The notes beneath the pieces are model-generated. The model did not search any database. It was not told the DNA's origin and worked only from the letters and a program-made list of their open reading frames with translations. Both the position numbers and the translations under genes were made by a program. Below, one piece after another: positions 13,203-26,211 of a DNA stretch of 64,000 nucleotides. The DNA comes from Lithospermum erythrorhizon (taxonomy: Eukaryota; Streptophyta; Magnoliopsida; Boraginales; Boraginaceae). The stretch's first letter is position 1. Every line of letters starts with the position of its first letter. Where the stretch lies: positions 992,001-1,056,000 of the forward strand of contig JADFUC010001333.1 in the NCBI GenBank assembly GCA_019722365.1, written 5' to 3'.

Positions 13203-13940
13203 ATGAATTATTTTTTAACTTTATTGGGTACTTTAACCATTATGTTCCCTGTTCTTGCTAGTCCAGTTGAAGCTATAAGCTTCAAAGTTGGAGATTCTGA
13301 AGGATGGCATAGCCCTGGAATTGACAAACCAGAAACCTTCACTCTATGGACAGCCAGAAAGACATTCCACGTTATGGATATTCTTTGTAAGTTGTTCAAA
13401 ATTCCTACTTCCTGTCTTTTTTTTAACATCCGGTCATTGTTATTGTATGAACTCGAACATGTGAACTCATCATTACATGTAATATCACATGGTCACTACT
13501 CACTACTCCACGTTTTTATTTGAATGACCTGTTTTTATAGTCAATATTTAGAACGAAAGTAGTATTTTCATTCCCAAATAATCGTTTCCAAGATTCCTAT
13601 GTTTTGCATTTAATTTGTAGGGTTTGAATACAAGAATGATTCAGTACTAGTAGTGGACAAATGGGGGTACTATCATTGTGACACAACAAAGCCTTCATCT
13701 GTCTTCAATGATGGGAACACAACATTAGTTCTTGACAACCCTGGAAAATTCTACTTCATTAGTGGAGATCCTCAACATTGTGAAGAAGGTCAGAGGTTGT
13801 TCGTCAATGTCCTTCCTCTTCCTTCCAATGCAGACTCCCCCGCACCATCCCCGGTTACCTCCATCTCTGGATCATCGGTGGTTTCGGTTACTGTGGTGTC
13901 TATGCTGGTTTCTATTGCTATTTCAGCATTAGCAATATAG
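13203..13940 (+). CDS. Early-nodulin-like phytocyanin (GPI-anchored arabinogalactan type)
   Basis: Secreted cell-surface protein of the phytocyanin (plastocyanin-like) family. Exons 13203-13386 and 13621-13940 join in phase 1, restoring a Trp codon (D-I-L-W-F-E-Y), and give 167 residues. Residues 1-24 form a signal peptide ending P-V-E-A. The domain then shows FKVGDSEGW, DILWFEYKNDSVLVV, YYHC and GDPQHCEEGQRL. The two cysteines, in YYHC and QHCE, fit the family disulfide. The first His ligand expected before the V-V is a Ser, and the axial Met/Gln position is Leu, so it probably does not bind copper, as in early-nodulin-like proteins. A short Pro/Ser/Ala stretch (PAPSP) and a hydrophobic C-terminus suggest arabinogalactan addition and a GPI anchor. 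The intron position is the one typical of the family. Confidence 0.92.
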
Positions 13941-14129
13941 CTTGTATTTTAGGATGTTTTTATTTTTACTTTTATATAATGGTATTTGAATATATAGATA
14001 TTGGTAGTTATAAATAGAATTGTATTCTTAATTTAATACTACTACTCATTATTCAACTGACTAACATTAGAATTTAACTGTACATGAATACATGATTCAA
14101 CAATAAGTCTCTAAGATTAAGAATACAAT

Positions 14130-15666
14130 TCATGTTAGATCAAAATACTCACATCCAGTTTGAGATGATTCTTGAGGGGTATTATTTGTGCAAGTCACTT
14201 TCCACATTTTAATGACCCCATCAAGGCTACCACTACAAACAATACAACCATCATCACTATCTCCAGTCACTCTGCTAAGGAATGCAGAAATGCACCTAAT
14301 AGGCCCTCTATGACCCTGTAAAACAGCTGCAGATATGCAACTACCCTCTCTCTGATTGACTCTCTGCTCGTTGAATCAGCCAGACCTAACATGATAGTTA
14401 GACACATTTCAACTGGGTGCTACCATACTGGTGTCCCGAAAACCAATAAATAATGAATGTAACCATCTGCATTATAAAGTACCGCTACATCAGCTGTTAA
14501 GGCTAAGGTCTTCACTGGAGAGTATTTGGCAGGTAAAGTCACGGTAAGGGAATGTGGTCGGTCTCCACCACTGAAATTACGCCTCCATACCCTGACCGTT
14601 GCATCATCAGATGCTGTGAAAAGTACACCATCATCTGCCACTGTTATAGCATTGACAGGCTCCTGATGAGCGTGGATTGTCTCGATACATTTGAAATCAG
14701 AGATTCTCCATACTTTAACTGTTTTGTCAAGGGATGATGAGTAGAGGATGTCATCGGTTACATTAACAGCCAGTGATGATATTGGTCCCATGTGTTTCAT
14801 CTGATCAATAAACAGACACATTAATGTCCTATCTGTTGATGTTAATAGACCATTATGATAAAACAACATGTAGATCAATTTTGGAATGCTTCAAGTAATA
14901 TTTCATAGCCAAATATATAGTAATTAAGTATTTGATAATCGTTAATTACCTCAACATGAAGAGATAAATATACACAGATATTGAAATTATGCAATAAACA
15001 ATTAAAACATGCCAACCAATGGTGAAACCTTAAAGACTGAGCTGTGAGAACACCACATATTTTGAAAAATAGACTTCAAAAATGAAATTCTGGTTATTGC
15101 CAACCTTATCTTTGCCCCCTATGTAGCTCCTGACATAGTTTCCAGGCTTCGGAATCGTTGCAACTCGAACATGTTTAATAGCTCCATCCCAAGACCTTTG
15201 CCACACTCTAATCTTGCAATCAGAATAAGAAACATAAAAAACATATCATTTCGGCACAATCAATGAAACCACCATACTAGTCTTTAGTCTTAAGCACACA
15301 TTCAAGTAAACTCAGGCAGGTTCAAATCCACAATAGTAGTCTGTGAACCAGTGTAAACTATCCCAGTAGACACTGCAATGCAAAGAATCTGTCCATCTTT
15401 TTTCAGCACTGAAGAAATGCATTTGTATGTAACTTGACTTTCATCAAGCTTGGAAGTGGATAGTGTGAAGGAGAGGCGAGGAGTAGAGGGCTGGGAGATA
15501 TTGAATAGTGTGAGATTGTTAGAAACTGAAACGAGGGGTATGCATGGGAGTTGAAATGAGGCTCTTTACTCGAAGAACTTCTCATGAATTTGTTATGTTT
15601 TGTTGCTACTCTTATTGTGAATGATGGATTATTGCTAGGTGAATTTGGAGGTTCTAAAGATGCCAT
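14130..15666 (-). pseudogene. Broken WD40-repeat gene (plant JINGUBANG-like family)
   Basis: Read on the minus strand, this locus encodes most of a plant WD40 propeller protein but in several frames. An N-terminal frame opens with ATG at 15666. A second frame then carries KDGQILCIAVSTGIVYTGS and LPEF, and hits a stop. A third carries SDCKIRVWQRSWDG, HVRVATIPKPGNYVRSY and GGKDK, ending at an intact intron (15104 down to 14801, GT...AG). The exon after the intron reads MKHMGPISSLAVN, LDKTVKVWRISD, DDATVRVWRRNF and SPVKTLALTADV before a frameshift. The last blade (GHRGPIRCISAF, SGSLDGVIKMWKVTC) is again in another frame. At least three frameshifts, one in-frame stop (in the segment before SDCKIRVW) and a deletion of a blade (about 14330-14430) are visible. 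Keeping the intron argues for a decayed gene, not a retrocopy. Sequencing error could explain one break but hardly all of them. Confidence 0.85.
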
Positions 15667-16684
15667 ATTTCCTACTTTTGGATTTCACTTCTTGTTTTTC
15701 TAGTTTAAGTTAATTGAACCAAATCGTCAAACAGAAGAAATATATATATAAGAAGAGGGGAGGCGTAATGCAATTAGCCAGGCTTGAGGTGGGTATGTTA
15801 TTAGAATTTGATAAATAGATATAGTAAATCATTCTGAGTTTTAATATTTTTCTTCTCCTTTTTGTATCGTTGATAAATTTGTCGTTAATTCCTTCTATTC
15901 AAGGTGCTTGAGTGTCAATTGAATTACTTTAAAAAATTTATGAACTAGACAAATAAAAATATTATGCATTTTAATGATATGAATAGTATTATCAAATCTC
16001 ATTAATACTATAACATCGTCCACCTTGAAATCGAGGTATATATTTGCAGGCTGAAATTGAATACACTAAATTGAATGAGTACGTAAAGGCTACACCATCC
16101 AAACTAGACAAACCCCTCAAATATTTAATGTCATTACTAATTGTATTAATGATGCTCGAGAAAATAGAAATGGCTGGTCTGCCATTATAGCTTGTGATAA
16201 ATTTTGGTACCAGATTACCATTTACTATTGTTGATTGATTTGTTATAATAGTCCAAAAGTATTACAAGTTAGATATGATTCGTGAAATTTGTCTTTTTCT
16301 TTTTCTTCCTATACAAAATAAATTTCCTTGTAGAGATTTTGAGGACCACTTTGCTTTGCAATGAGGAGTCATTATTCTCCTTATTAAGCTCATTATAATT
16401 CTTGTGCTTCTTAGGATCACATTAAAATGGTAATGGATAAAGTAACAGAATTTAAAACTACTAATGCGCCGATTTTTTAGGTTGTCATTAAAATTTATTT
16501 AATTAATTAATAATTAATGACAGTATATGTATATCCTGATAATGAATCAAACAATAATTTAATAAATATATTGATATTCAGAAGTTTTTATTCGTATACA
16601 TTAAATAAAGGTAACAAGAAAAACCAATTAAATATTACATTAAAATTCCAAGTACAAGTATTTTAAATTTTTTTATAATGATAG
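15667..16684. other. Gene-free spacer upstream of the WD40 pseudogene
   Basis: The first 100 bases would be the promoter side of the minus-strand pseudogene. Otherwise AT-rich DNA in which I see no gene or bounded element. Confidence 0.45.
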
Positions 16685-17507
16685 TAGGGTGCGATCGGAT
16701 GGATTTCTGGGATTTGGAGGCAAATCAGCAGTTCGGATGGCACAAGGAAAAAATGGATCGGTTATCAATCCCAGAGTCGGACGGACTCGGTCTCTGATTT
16801 TTGGCCCATTTTATTGATAGATTTTTATTAGTTTTTGGGATTTTTTTTTTTGTTATGGTAGTCGGATAACAATTTCATGATAACCGTGTGTAGTAGTGTT
16901 TAGGTATGTGGGCGGATTGAATCGATTGACATAATGAAGTTGCGTCAAAGTTTAACATCGAGACTTAATCGCGATTATACAATTATGTACACATAAAAGC
17001 AGACGAGGATTCGTATGTCTGCGACTCGCGTGATCTGAAATGATAACATCTAATTAATATATTTCTGTCTTTGCTAAATCCATTTCGTGATGACAAAAAA
17101 TCAAAAGCGGTTACACCTATAGAATTACATTTCGACGATGTGGGCCAGGAAAATGCTGAATTGCTGAGGTGTCATAGTCGAGAACTCATAGTTGGCGAGA
17201 ATATCACGATTAAACGTCTGGTATGGTGAAGATAGTTTAGGGGAGAATAGTTTAGGGTTTTTTCTTGTGTGAAGGCGCCCAGATCGACAGGGGAGAATGG
17301 TTTTAGGTGATGGGTGATGGGCTAGTATATAATTTTATTTAAAAAAATAATAATAATGAGCAGGTTAAATCAGAATAATCAGGGCCAGATAGCAGGATCG
17401 GTCCGTTTATGCAAATATCGTTAAAAAAAACAGATTCGGACCACGTGGGTTTTTATCCATCCATTGGACAGGATCGGCAATGATTTTTTATCGAGTCAAC
17501 GAAGCCT
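16685..17507. mobile_element. Non-autonomous hAT-like transposon
   Basis: An 823-bp unit, clearly less AT-rich than its surroundings, bracketed by the perfect 8-bp direct repeat AATGATAG (16677-16684 and 17508-17515). The ends are short imperfect inverted repeats: TAGGGTGCG on the left and CGAAGCCT on the right. The word GGATCGG and related motifs recur subterminally on both sides. An 8-bp duplication with TAGGG-type ends fits hAT. No transposase remnant is seen. Confidence 0.75.
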
Positions 17508-17515
17508 AATGATAG

Positions 17516-19349
17516 CTAAAAAAACTAGGGAGTACTGTGGGCTTAGGTCTAATTTAGACTTCATAAATACGTTGAGTTCTACATGCAAATTGAATCAATT
17601 TAGTAGCAATAAGAATTAAATTTCCCTAAAACATACTATTTAAATTTAATTTTTTGTTTGCTTTAAAGATGGAACTTGGCGAGCCTGATAATGATTTAGT
17701 AGCAATATGAATTAAATCGCCCTCCATGTAAGTAAATCATCGCATCAATAAGGAGTAGAATGTTATTGCTCGTTTAGTAGTTAAAATTAATTTGTTCTAT
17801 TTTTAGTTGACATTTGGACAACTCAACCAAGTATTCTTCTTGATAAATTATGAATGGTTTATTTTGATTTTTTATTTGAAATAAGTTAAATTTTGATCGT
17901 AAATATTTGTATTTGTGTTGTATAATATTTGATGAAAATTATAATGAAGAATTTGAAATGTATTTTTTTATTGATGTAGTTTTCATAATTATTATATAAT
18001 CTAATAATATGATCAATTTATGAAATGTCTAATCGAAATGAATTTAGATTTAGGAGGAGGAGTATTTTTGGGCTCTAACACCTTTATCTTTGCCATATCT
18101 TGTCTGCTTACTCTTGCTCTCTTCTGTGAGTCTATTTTATTTGATCTTCCTTGAACTCTTATGACATGAATCACTTGATAAGTCACTGTGTCTCGGACGT
18201 GGGTTCTTTGCTTGATGCGTCACTGCTGTCGAATTAGGTTCGTCACTGGCGGCGGCAAGTAATTATTCTTGAATGAGAATTAGATGCGCCGATATTCTTG
18301 AGGTTACAAATATCTTTGGTAAATTAGCTATATGGACCACGTCCCAAAGGCGCATCTCGGATACTTTTCCACGCGTTGGTGATGAATTTAGCCGTGCGAG
18401 GCAATGCCGTTGAGCGATATCAGCGTATGAATCACTTGATGAGTAATAAACAAAATAGAGCATTCTTTGTACGAGCCCAATATATTGAGTACCTGGTATG
18501 GAATTTACTCATTGTTTAACATATTTCACATCACCAACTCCACATCCTCCAAATATCAAAATTCCTTTACACCCCTTTTCACCTTCTCCCTGCCCCATCA
18601 ATAATTAAATTAGTCAAGACTCTAAGAAATTCGATTTAGTTAAAGATAATTGCATAATGTTCATGTATATTTACATATTGTTACTAGTGACTTAAAGATA
18701 AAGTGTTAGCAACCTAGTTTTAGTCATCTTGCAAGGTACACAATTTAGTTTATTTTAAAAATAACACAACATATCTCAATGATTCTAAAAAGACTTTCAA
18801 GTTCCACCTAAGCGGAGTACAAAGAGTCAGAATTTTATACAACAATATGCATATGATAACATATAAACTTTTCCATTCTAACCCAAGATAAAATGTAAAA
18901 ACCATCCACTACATCGCAATAAATTAAAATGAGTTTATTTCATATATCTTTGACATCATTGAATATGAAAACTCTACGAATGTAAGAAAAAGAAACCACA
19001 CTTTTATTACTCTCGTCAATTGTATGTGAATATTTTTGTAACTGTAAAATAGCTATGGTTAAAAAATCACCCAACCATGCTTACGGGAGCTATTCAGCAT
19101 AACCCAATACTTCGGTGTACATTACAAATACTCCTAAATCAACCCCAACATTGCAATTTCACTAGTTAACACTACAAAATCCCTAAATCACCAGCGTTTA
19201 GACTTGATTAAATCGGCCCAGAATATTTGAAGCCCGAATTATAATGAATACCAATCTTGAAATATTTAATTGTTTGATAACGATTGAAAGAAAAACTAGA
19301 ATAAGTTGTATTGATAAACTTTTCTGCACTGCTACATTTCATTTATTTA
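17516..19349. other. Gene-free region
   Basis: No gene recognised. The stretch about 18180-18470 is less AT-rich and has short open frames but no recognisable protein. It may be transposon debris. Confidence 0.4.
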
Positions 19350-19919
19350 TATGCGTCGTATATTAAATAATAATACTATGATAGATAAATAAATTATAAA
19401 TATTGTTAATATGAATAGAATAAATATGATTACTAAAATATATTATTAATTATTACAATTATTATAGTTATTATTATCATTAATTATAATAATACTAATA
19501 ATATTTATTATTATTATAATATTATTAATTATTATTATTATTATAATAATTATTATTATTAATATAATTATTATTCTTTTTATTATTATTAAACTATTAT
19601 TATTATTATTATTTACATTATTGATATTATTATTTTATTATTATTATTACTTTGTTGTTATTATTATTGATTTTATTATTAGTATTGTGTATTATTATTA
19701 ATAATAATATTACTATTATTTTATTATTTTATTATTTTATTATTAATATTATTAAATTTTTGTTATTATTATTATTATTGTTATTATTTTTTATTATTTT
19801 TATTTTTATTTATTATTACTTTTATTATTATTATTATTGATTTTTTGTTATTATTATTATTATTTATTATTATGATTATATTACTAATATTATTATTATT
19901 ATTATTTTATTATTATTAT
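19350..19919. repeat. Long ATT/TTA microsatellite (left half)
   Basis: About 570 bases made almost only of A and T, dominated by the trinucleotide ATT/TTA with interruptions. The same motif resumes at about 22964-23210, on the other side of the LTR-like unit. This suggests a single very long microsatellite split by an insertion. The open frames here (runs of Leu, Ile, Tyr, Phe) are artefacts of the repeat. Confidence 0.9.
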
Positions 19920-22900
19920 TGTAACGACCATTTTTAGGGTAAGGCCTGAGGTGGGATGGTCATCAGCCTGAATAATCGAGTCATAAGCGATGGATAACAA
20001 TAGAAAAAATGACTTCATTAACGATAAATAAAACATACAAGCTTGTCAAAATCGGTTGAAGCCTTAATATTCTGGCAATGAAAACAACAATATAAATCTG
20101 GTATTAGAAGCAATGGGTTTTACAAGAACAACGATTATGCAAACAAAACTCTAAAGAGATAAAATATATTTGTTGAGTGTTGACATAAATCGCCACTTCA
20201 CGGTCACGTAGGCTACTCGGCCTTGAAAGCATCTCGGGCATCATGACTGAGCATAAAGCGCCCGTGAGAAATAGGGAATCGACTATAAGGCGAGTGAATA
20301 CAAATATAGCAATGTCCTTGTCTGTGAGTGCTTCGAGTTCATTTACCTATCTAACAACTATACACCACCCAAGTATTATATATTTTCTATACTCTTTACC
20401 GATGATAAATCTTTCTTAATGGCTTTCCAACTAACACCGATAAACCAGCCTCAAATCAAACCACTTACTGATGCGACTTAATCACCGGGAAATATCTAAT
20501 ATCTGTTTCACAACACCTTTGTGACTTCAGTACAACAATGTTCATAGCAGGGATACCACTTATTACATACGATCTCGGCGCGAAACCTAGAACTAGATTA
20601 CAACTATCATGTAGTTCGCGCCAAGTGTTACTCCAAATCATGGTCATAGCCTATTTGTTATGGAATATTTATTAGGAATCTCCACACGTTGTTCATTATC
20701 TTGTACAAGCCAGCAACATGTCTTAAATCAAGATAACCTAAACATCCGAATTATCTCCCCAAATTCCTCGATTTAGTATATTGAACTTATTCACCTTAAT
20801 GTAATTATCAGCGTCGTGATTGAAAGTTCATGCTTATATCACAAACACATTTGAATCTAATTTTCCACCATATATAAAATATCATCAACATCGTCTATGA
20901 TGAGCATAGCTTAGGTTTATAATGTTGTTCTCTTGTTCTCATTGAATGTTATCTGACATTCGATCAACTCAACTTTAACGCTTGAAGAATGTCTGATGAA
21001 TGACCTAAGATCCACAATCGATATGAATATAATCAACCCCGATCTTAATTAGGCATCAATTCATCGAAGCAACCTCTAACGTAATCAATACGTATCCGCA
21101 AACAGTAAATGAGTCATAAAACATATAAATGAATCATAAAACATATCATGACACGAAAGTCAAACAACATATGTCTGACCAAATGGGCTCAACGGCGATC
21201 GTGGCGTGACTACTGACTATACAGCAGCCCGGCCCGCTCGACCATTCGACAACTCAGCGACTCGTCGAGCAATCAATAGGTATCAGCTTCGACAACTACG
21301 ACAATAGTGTCGACTCGACAATAGTGTCATTCGACAGCACCGACAGGTGTCGGCACCGGCGATAGTATCAACTCGACAACTCGGCCCGATAGTGTCAGCT
21401 CGGCAACCACACCAACCGATATAAGTCGGTTCTCTGACTAATGCGTATAATCAGCCTCGACACAGGGGAGAAACTTATGCCCGTCGACATAAGCTATCAT
21501 AGAATCGTAGCAGTGCAAGCAATCACCGTTACTAAGTGAGGCAACTCACCATCGTACTAAGGCAAGCAAGACTCTGACAAATCAACTTTCAACGGCATCG
21601 ACTCAACCGACAACATCATTCGTATAGAGCTCTTTCCTAATACATTCGGCGCGCCTGAAAACATCCGCCGACTGTGGACCACCGTCTGAGCAATAGCGGT
21701 AAATAACTTTCGTCAAAACACAAAAAATCATACATTACGGAGGCAAATCTGACTGACGAAGCACCTGATCAATATATATGCCTTGACACGTGGCGTATAC
21801 CGTATGGTGGAATAACACGGTGAACATATCCTCGAGACAGCCAGTACAACGACATATGCTTATACGTAGATGGTAAAACTCGATGAGATTAATTTCGCGC
21901 AGCTAGCTAAATAAAACTCGGCCTTGATCTAGCGGACGCTTTTACCATGTTCGATGCCTAAAGCAAAGAGTATAATTTTCTTATAATACAACTAATAATA
22001 ACATTCTACCTACATATATAATCTGTTGATACCCCGATAACCCAACAAAAGTTTCCCAACAACCTTGACCGACAAGTTCGGGACCTTGTATTAATGATCG
22101 GAGTTCGATTACTGGTTTCAAGGTCTAACGTTCGATAATGGCACAACTAATCATCTTTGTCTAATCAGATTCGCTTATCCAGCTTACAAGGCACAAGTAA
22201 TATCCGAACATTCTCTAATCGCCTCAAAATCACAACTTACACCTCAAAACAATCTAATTAACGTCGAGAGTACCTTCTATCATTAAACACCATTTAGAAA
22301 AACTCTCACAAAAAGTCAACAAAAGGTCAACTATATTCCTGACATTTTTTCAATTACATAAATCGATAATTATATTTGTTATACGATGTCTAGGCTTAAA
22401 TGACAATTCTATAACATAATAAACATCAAAGACAAAGTCAACTCAAATTCCCCAAAAGTCAACATCCACCAAACTCGAAATACTCCAAAAGATTGAACTT
22501 TCTTACCTCAAAGCGTGAGAGATGTCTGGGAATCTCTCAGAAAATTTGAGGACGAAGCTGTGAATGAGGAGAGAAATTGAAAAAAAATTTGAGGTGAAGC
22601 AAGGGAATTTCGGCCATCTAGAAAAAGGAAGAAGATGATGTGATGATGAAAAGGTTAAGGATAAGTATAAAGAATCATGAGTCCATAAAATATACGAACT
22701 TGCTGTTTTGTGGATTCGGTTTTCGGTTTAGTTTAGATGCCGGTTTATGACCTGACTCTAACATAAATTTTAACGTCTAACCCAAATAATATAAATGTGA
22801 ATTTAGATTCTGACTTTAAAATGCCAAATATCGAAATGCTCTGACCGGCCAGATTGGTTGTATGTCCGACTATTCAACCCGAGGCTACGATTTCTCTGAA

Positions 22901-22953
22901 ATATTCACCCCGACGACTATAGTTTAATTATTAGTACGGAGCGAGTTATTACA
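19920..22953. mobile_element. LTR-like TG...CA unit, probable large solo LTR
   Basis: A 3034-bp block much less AT-rich than the microsatellite on both sides. It opens TGTAACGACC and closes GTTATTACA, with TGTAA/TTACA inverted ends. The flanking pentamers are ATTAT and ATTAG (4 of 5 match). The interior at about 21190-21450 is full of short CGACA/GTGTC words. There is no reverse transcriptase, integrase or other recognisable coding sequence, so a solo LTR of a Ty3/gypsy-type element with large LTRs is most likely. A non-autonomous element of another class remains possible. Confidence 0.65.
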
Positions 22954-23712
22954 ATTAGTTTTAATTATTTTATTATTATTATTATTATTTTATTATTATT
23001 ATTATTATTATCATTATTATTATATTTATAATTAATATTATTAATATTATTTTTCTTATAATTATTATTTTATTATTCTTATTATTTATTCTTATTATTT
23101 TATTATTATTATTTTAATAATATTATTATTATTATTATCATTTTATTATTATGTTTATTTTTATTTATTTTTATTTTGCTTTTTATTATTCTATGAATAT
23201 TAATTATTAATATCTAGTGCTTAATAAATTAAGTACTAAAATGGTCGTTAAACAAACGAAAACTAATAGATTTCAGTCTTTGAATTAATTAAGTTTTAAG
23301 TCTTGTCAGATTTAACAAACAGCCATGTAGTCGAGTTTGAGATATTCGAGAGTATGGGTAGTGATAATTGAGTTCGATTCTTTAATGATTTTAATGGATA
23401 GATTGTCGGTTGAATATTTGAATCAAATTATGACAGATAACTTATTCGATTCCTGACAACGCTAGCTAGTCTTGGAAGCTTGAGTCGGGTGGGATCGGTG
23501 TTGATGCTCACTAGATTCAATATAGCGGATCGAGGCAGTCACGCTTACTCTTTAACAAGGCAGGCACAACATTGTACTCTTATTACTTGTTAACTAAGGA
23601 AGGATATAAGGAATAGAGTAATCGAGTCGGGTTTTCAGCACTACAGCTGAACACAAAATCCCCCAAATCACACACTCACAGTCCACACAAAGCTGCAGAG
23701 TGTACAACCCAA
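22954..23712. other. ATT microsatellite (right half) and promoter side of the next gene
   Basis: 22964-23210 continues the ATT/TTA repeat seen before 19920. From about 23215 to 23712 the sequence becomes mixed and then C/A-rich (about 23640-23710), fitting the leader of the gene starting at 23713. No other gene is seen. Confidence 0.6.
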
Positions 23713-26211
23713 ATGAGCACAACCAAAAAAATCCTCGAACGTGTCCTCTCCTCCCGGAGAGCCACCTCTTCACCGGACCACCCCACCACCCCCACCGCCT
23801 CCGATGACGTCATCTCCGACGAATCCAAAACCCGAAAACAATCCTCCATAACAATTCGGGTCACAAATTACTTGACCCGAACGGGTTTCATATGGCCCGT
23901 TTTGATAATCGGGCTTATCATAATAGTATTAACTTCGTTCGTAATAAATGCGCGTGATTTGGTTTGCATATCAGCTTCTTCTTCAGATCGGGCTTCTCGT
24001 TTGAAGTTTTTCGGGTTCGATGGGCTTGAATCGGATTTCGGATCCTTAGGCGTTCCTTGGTGTAAGTTCATTTTTTGCATTTTTTTAAATTGATTTTTTT
24101 TTGTGTGTGTTTGATTGAAGATTAATAATTGATTAGATATAGACTGAGTAAATAGAAAAATACGGAGTATTTGTTTGAATTTTGTATAGTTTTGTTTTAT
24201 GAAGAGATGTGGATGAGCCGATTCGAGCCTGAGTTGGAGAAATTTTAGCTAAGATTGATGATTAATCGAGTTGTTCAATTGAGCGAGGCCTGAGCCGAGT
24301 CCGACCTGTTTCTGTTTTAGCTTAATTTTAGCTAATCGAGTTGTTTTATTGAGCTAAGCCTGAGCCGGCTCTATTTTAGCTTAATTTGTGCGTTAATTTT
24401 AGCTTATGACTAATCGACTGGGGCTCAGCTCAGTGTTGTTTTACCAATGTGTAAGTATGAGACGAGTCCCCCGAGCTTGGTCTCGTTTAGCTTAATTTGA
24501 GCGTTAATTTTAGCTTAGATTGATGACTAAATAGATATGTTAGTTTTTCTTTGGATAGTTTGGGTTTTTCATCGAGAATTAATGATTGATTAGAGCTAAA
24601 GTGAGTAAATGTAAGACGTTACTTTGAATTTCGTTTAACTTCGTATTATGGAGTAGATTTGTGTTGCTTGTTTTACTAACTGTTTGGGTATATAAAGTGG
24701 AAGTCTTACATTGAAACAATTGAAATGTTTGATAAGTTTATGTTCTTGTTGTAACTTCACTTAGATTGGACTGATCTGAACTTAAAGCAGCAGGTACTTT
24801 GGAAGGCAGTATTTGTAATTTCCGGACACATCTATAGCTACAATGATTGTTGATATTTTAACTGAGATGTTGCCTCTTTGTTGTCCGCGGATGTTTGAGA
24901 ATGTAATTTCTGTCTGTCTGTGTCATTAAATATTTACTTTGAAAGTGGAATGATTCATTATTTCTGCCCCTTTAATTGTTATCCTTGTCAAAAGGCAGAT
25001 CGAAACATAGAAAAACTGTAGAATGGACAGATAAGGATTTGCTTGAAGGACTAGAGGAGTTTGTCCCGATATATGAAACTAGGCCAATCAAGAACAATAT
25101 GTATGGAATGGGTTTCGACCATAGCTTCGGCCTATGGTTTATTGCTCGTTGGCTGAAACCAGCATTGATGATTGAGAGTGGGGCTTTCAAAGGACATTCT
25201 ACTTGGGTTTTGAGGCAAGCAATGCCAGATACACCTATTCTATCAATTACACCTCGCCACCCTGAAAAGTACCTGAAGAAGGGAGCTGCTTATGTTGATG
25301 GGAATTGCACATATTTTGCTGGAAAAGATTTCGTAGATTTTGGAAGTGTTAATTGGGGGAATGTGATGAATAAACAAGGAATTAAAGATAGGAGTGAGGT
25401 TCTTATTTTCTTTGACGATCATCAAAATGAATTGAAAAGGTGCTCACGACAATTCAATACTGGCTATCATGTTGCATACCTTAAAATAGTTAAAAGTGTT
25501 TGCTCTCATTTGCTTGTACTTTATTATTGTGCTTTAACTGTTTAAATTAATGTTGTAGATTGAAGCAAGCATTGAAGGCCGGATTCAAGCATCTTGTGTT
25601 TGAGGACAACTATGATACTGGAACTGGTGATCATTATTCCTTAAGACAGATATGTGATCAATTCTATATAAGAGGTGAGCCTTTCTTTGCCTTTCATTTT
25701 TCTTCTGGTTTTTGCTATGCCTTAATTTTTTGAATAGAGATTTTTGTATATATGAAATAGTCTTGATCTTTCTGTGCTCTTTTAATCAGGGGGTGGGCAC
25801 AGCTGTTTTAAAGATGGCGATGAAGCAAGAATAAGAGCTAGAAGAAACAAGTTCTGGGAGAAGGCTGTGGATGTAGATGAACTATGTGGACCAGGTGAGG
25901 CGTGGTGGGGAGTTCAAGGTCAGATGCGTGATGATTTCAACCACAGCAATAAAAGAATCTCGTATGACCAACATTTTCAGAACAGCAGGTTTGTTGAGTC
26001 TGTATTAGAAGTCTATTGGGAGCTTCCTCCAGTTGCTGGTCCATCACTTACTCACCAAACGAGATATGATCCAGCACGATCCCAAAGTCCTATTGTGGAA
26101 GATGGCAGATACGGCTTATTTCAGAGACTCGGCTTATCTAAACTAGAGACTTCAGTCTTCAACGGGTACACTCAGATGGTATACCTTCAAATATCTGAAC
26201 CAGGATCATAG
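23713..26211 (+). CDS. Conserved plant single-pass membrane protein with methyltransferase-like domain
   Basis: Four exons, 23713-24061, 24995-25439, 25559-25674 and 25790-26211, all with GT...AG introns and matching phases, give 443 residues. Residues 1-57 are Ser/Thr-rich and basic, presumably cytosolic. Residues about 58-78 form one hydrophobic helix (GFIWPVLIIGLIIIVLTSF), suggesting a type II Golgi or ER protein. The remaining domain contains IESGAFKGHSTWVL (176-189), which resembles a glycine-rich SAM-binding motif I, then SITPRHPEKYL, LIFFDDHQNE (253-262), AGFKHLVFEDNYDTGTGDHYSL and a C-terminal WELPPV segment. I recognise it as a conserved, uncharacterised plant family and infer a Rossmann-type methyltransferase or hydroxylase-like fold. 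I cannot state a substrate. Exon 2 begins at the less typical acceptor AAAAG, chosen because the nearby GCAG acceptor would break the frame. Intron 1 (933 bases) holds degenerate repeats. Confidence 0.88.
24180..24540. repeat. Degenerate repeats inside intron 1
   Basis: The words TTTTAGCTTAATTT, GCGTTAATTTTAGCTTA and TGAGCCGA recur three or four times in imperfect order. They resemble the GAGCCGA-type words of the hAT-like unit at 30179-30797. Probably the remains of such an element inside the intron. Confidence 0.5.

Noticed and set aside
19652..19840. 62-codon open frame
   Set aside because: It is entirely the ATT/TTA microsatellite and yields runs of Leu, Ile, Phe and Tyr.
21190..21450. 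CRISPR-like spaced repeats
   Set aside because: The CGACA/GTGTC words are irregularly spaced and diverged, and lie inside a plant LTR-like unit. This is not a CRISPR array.
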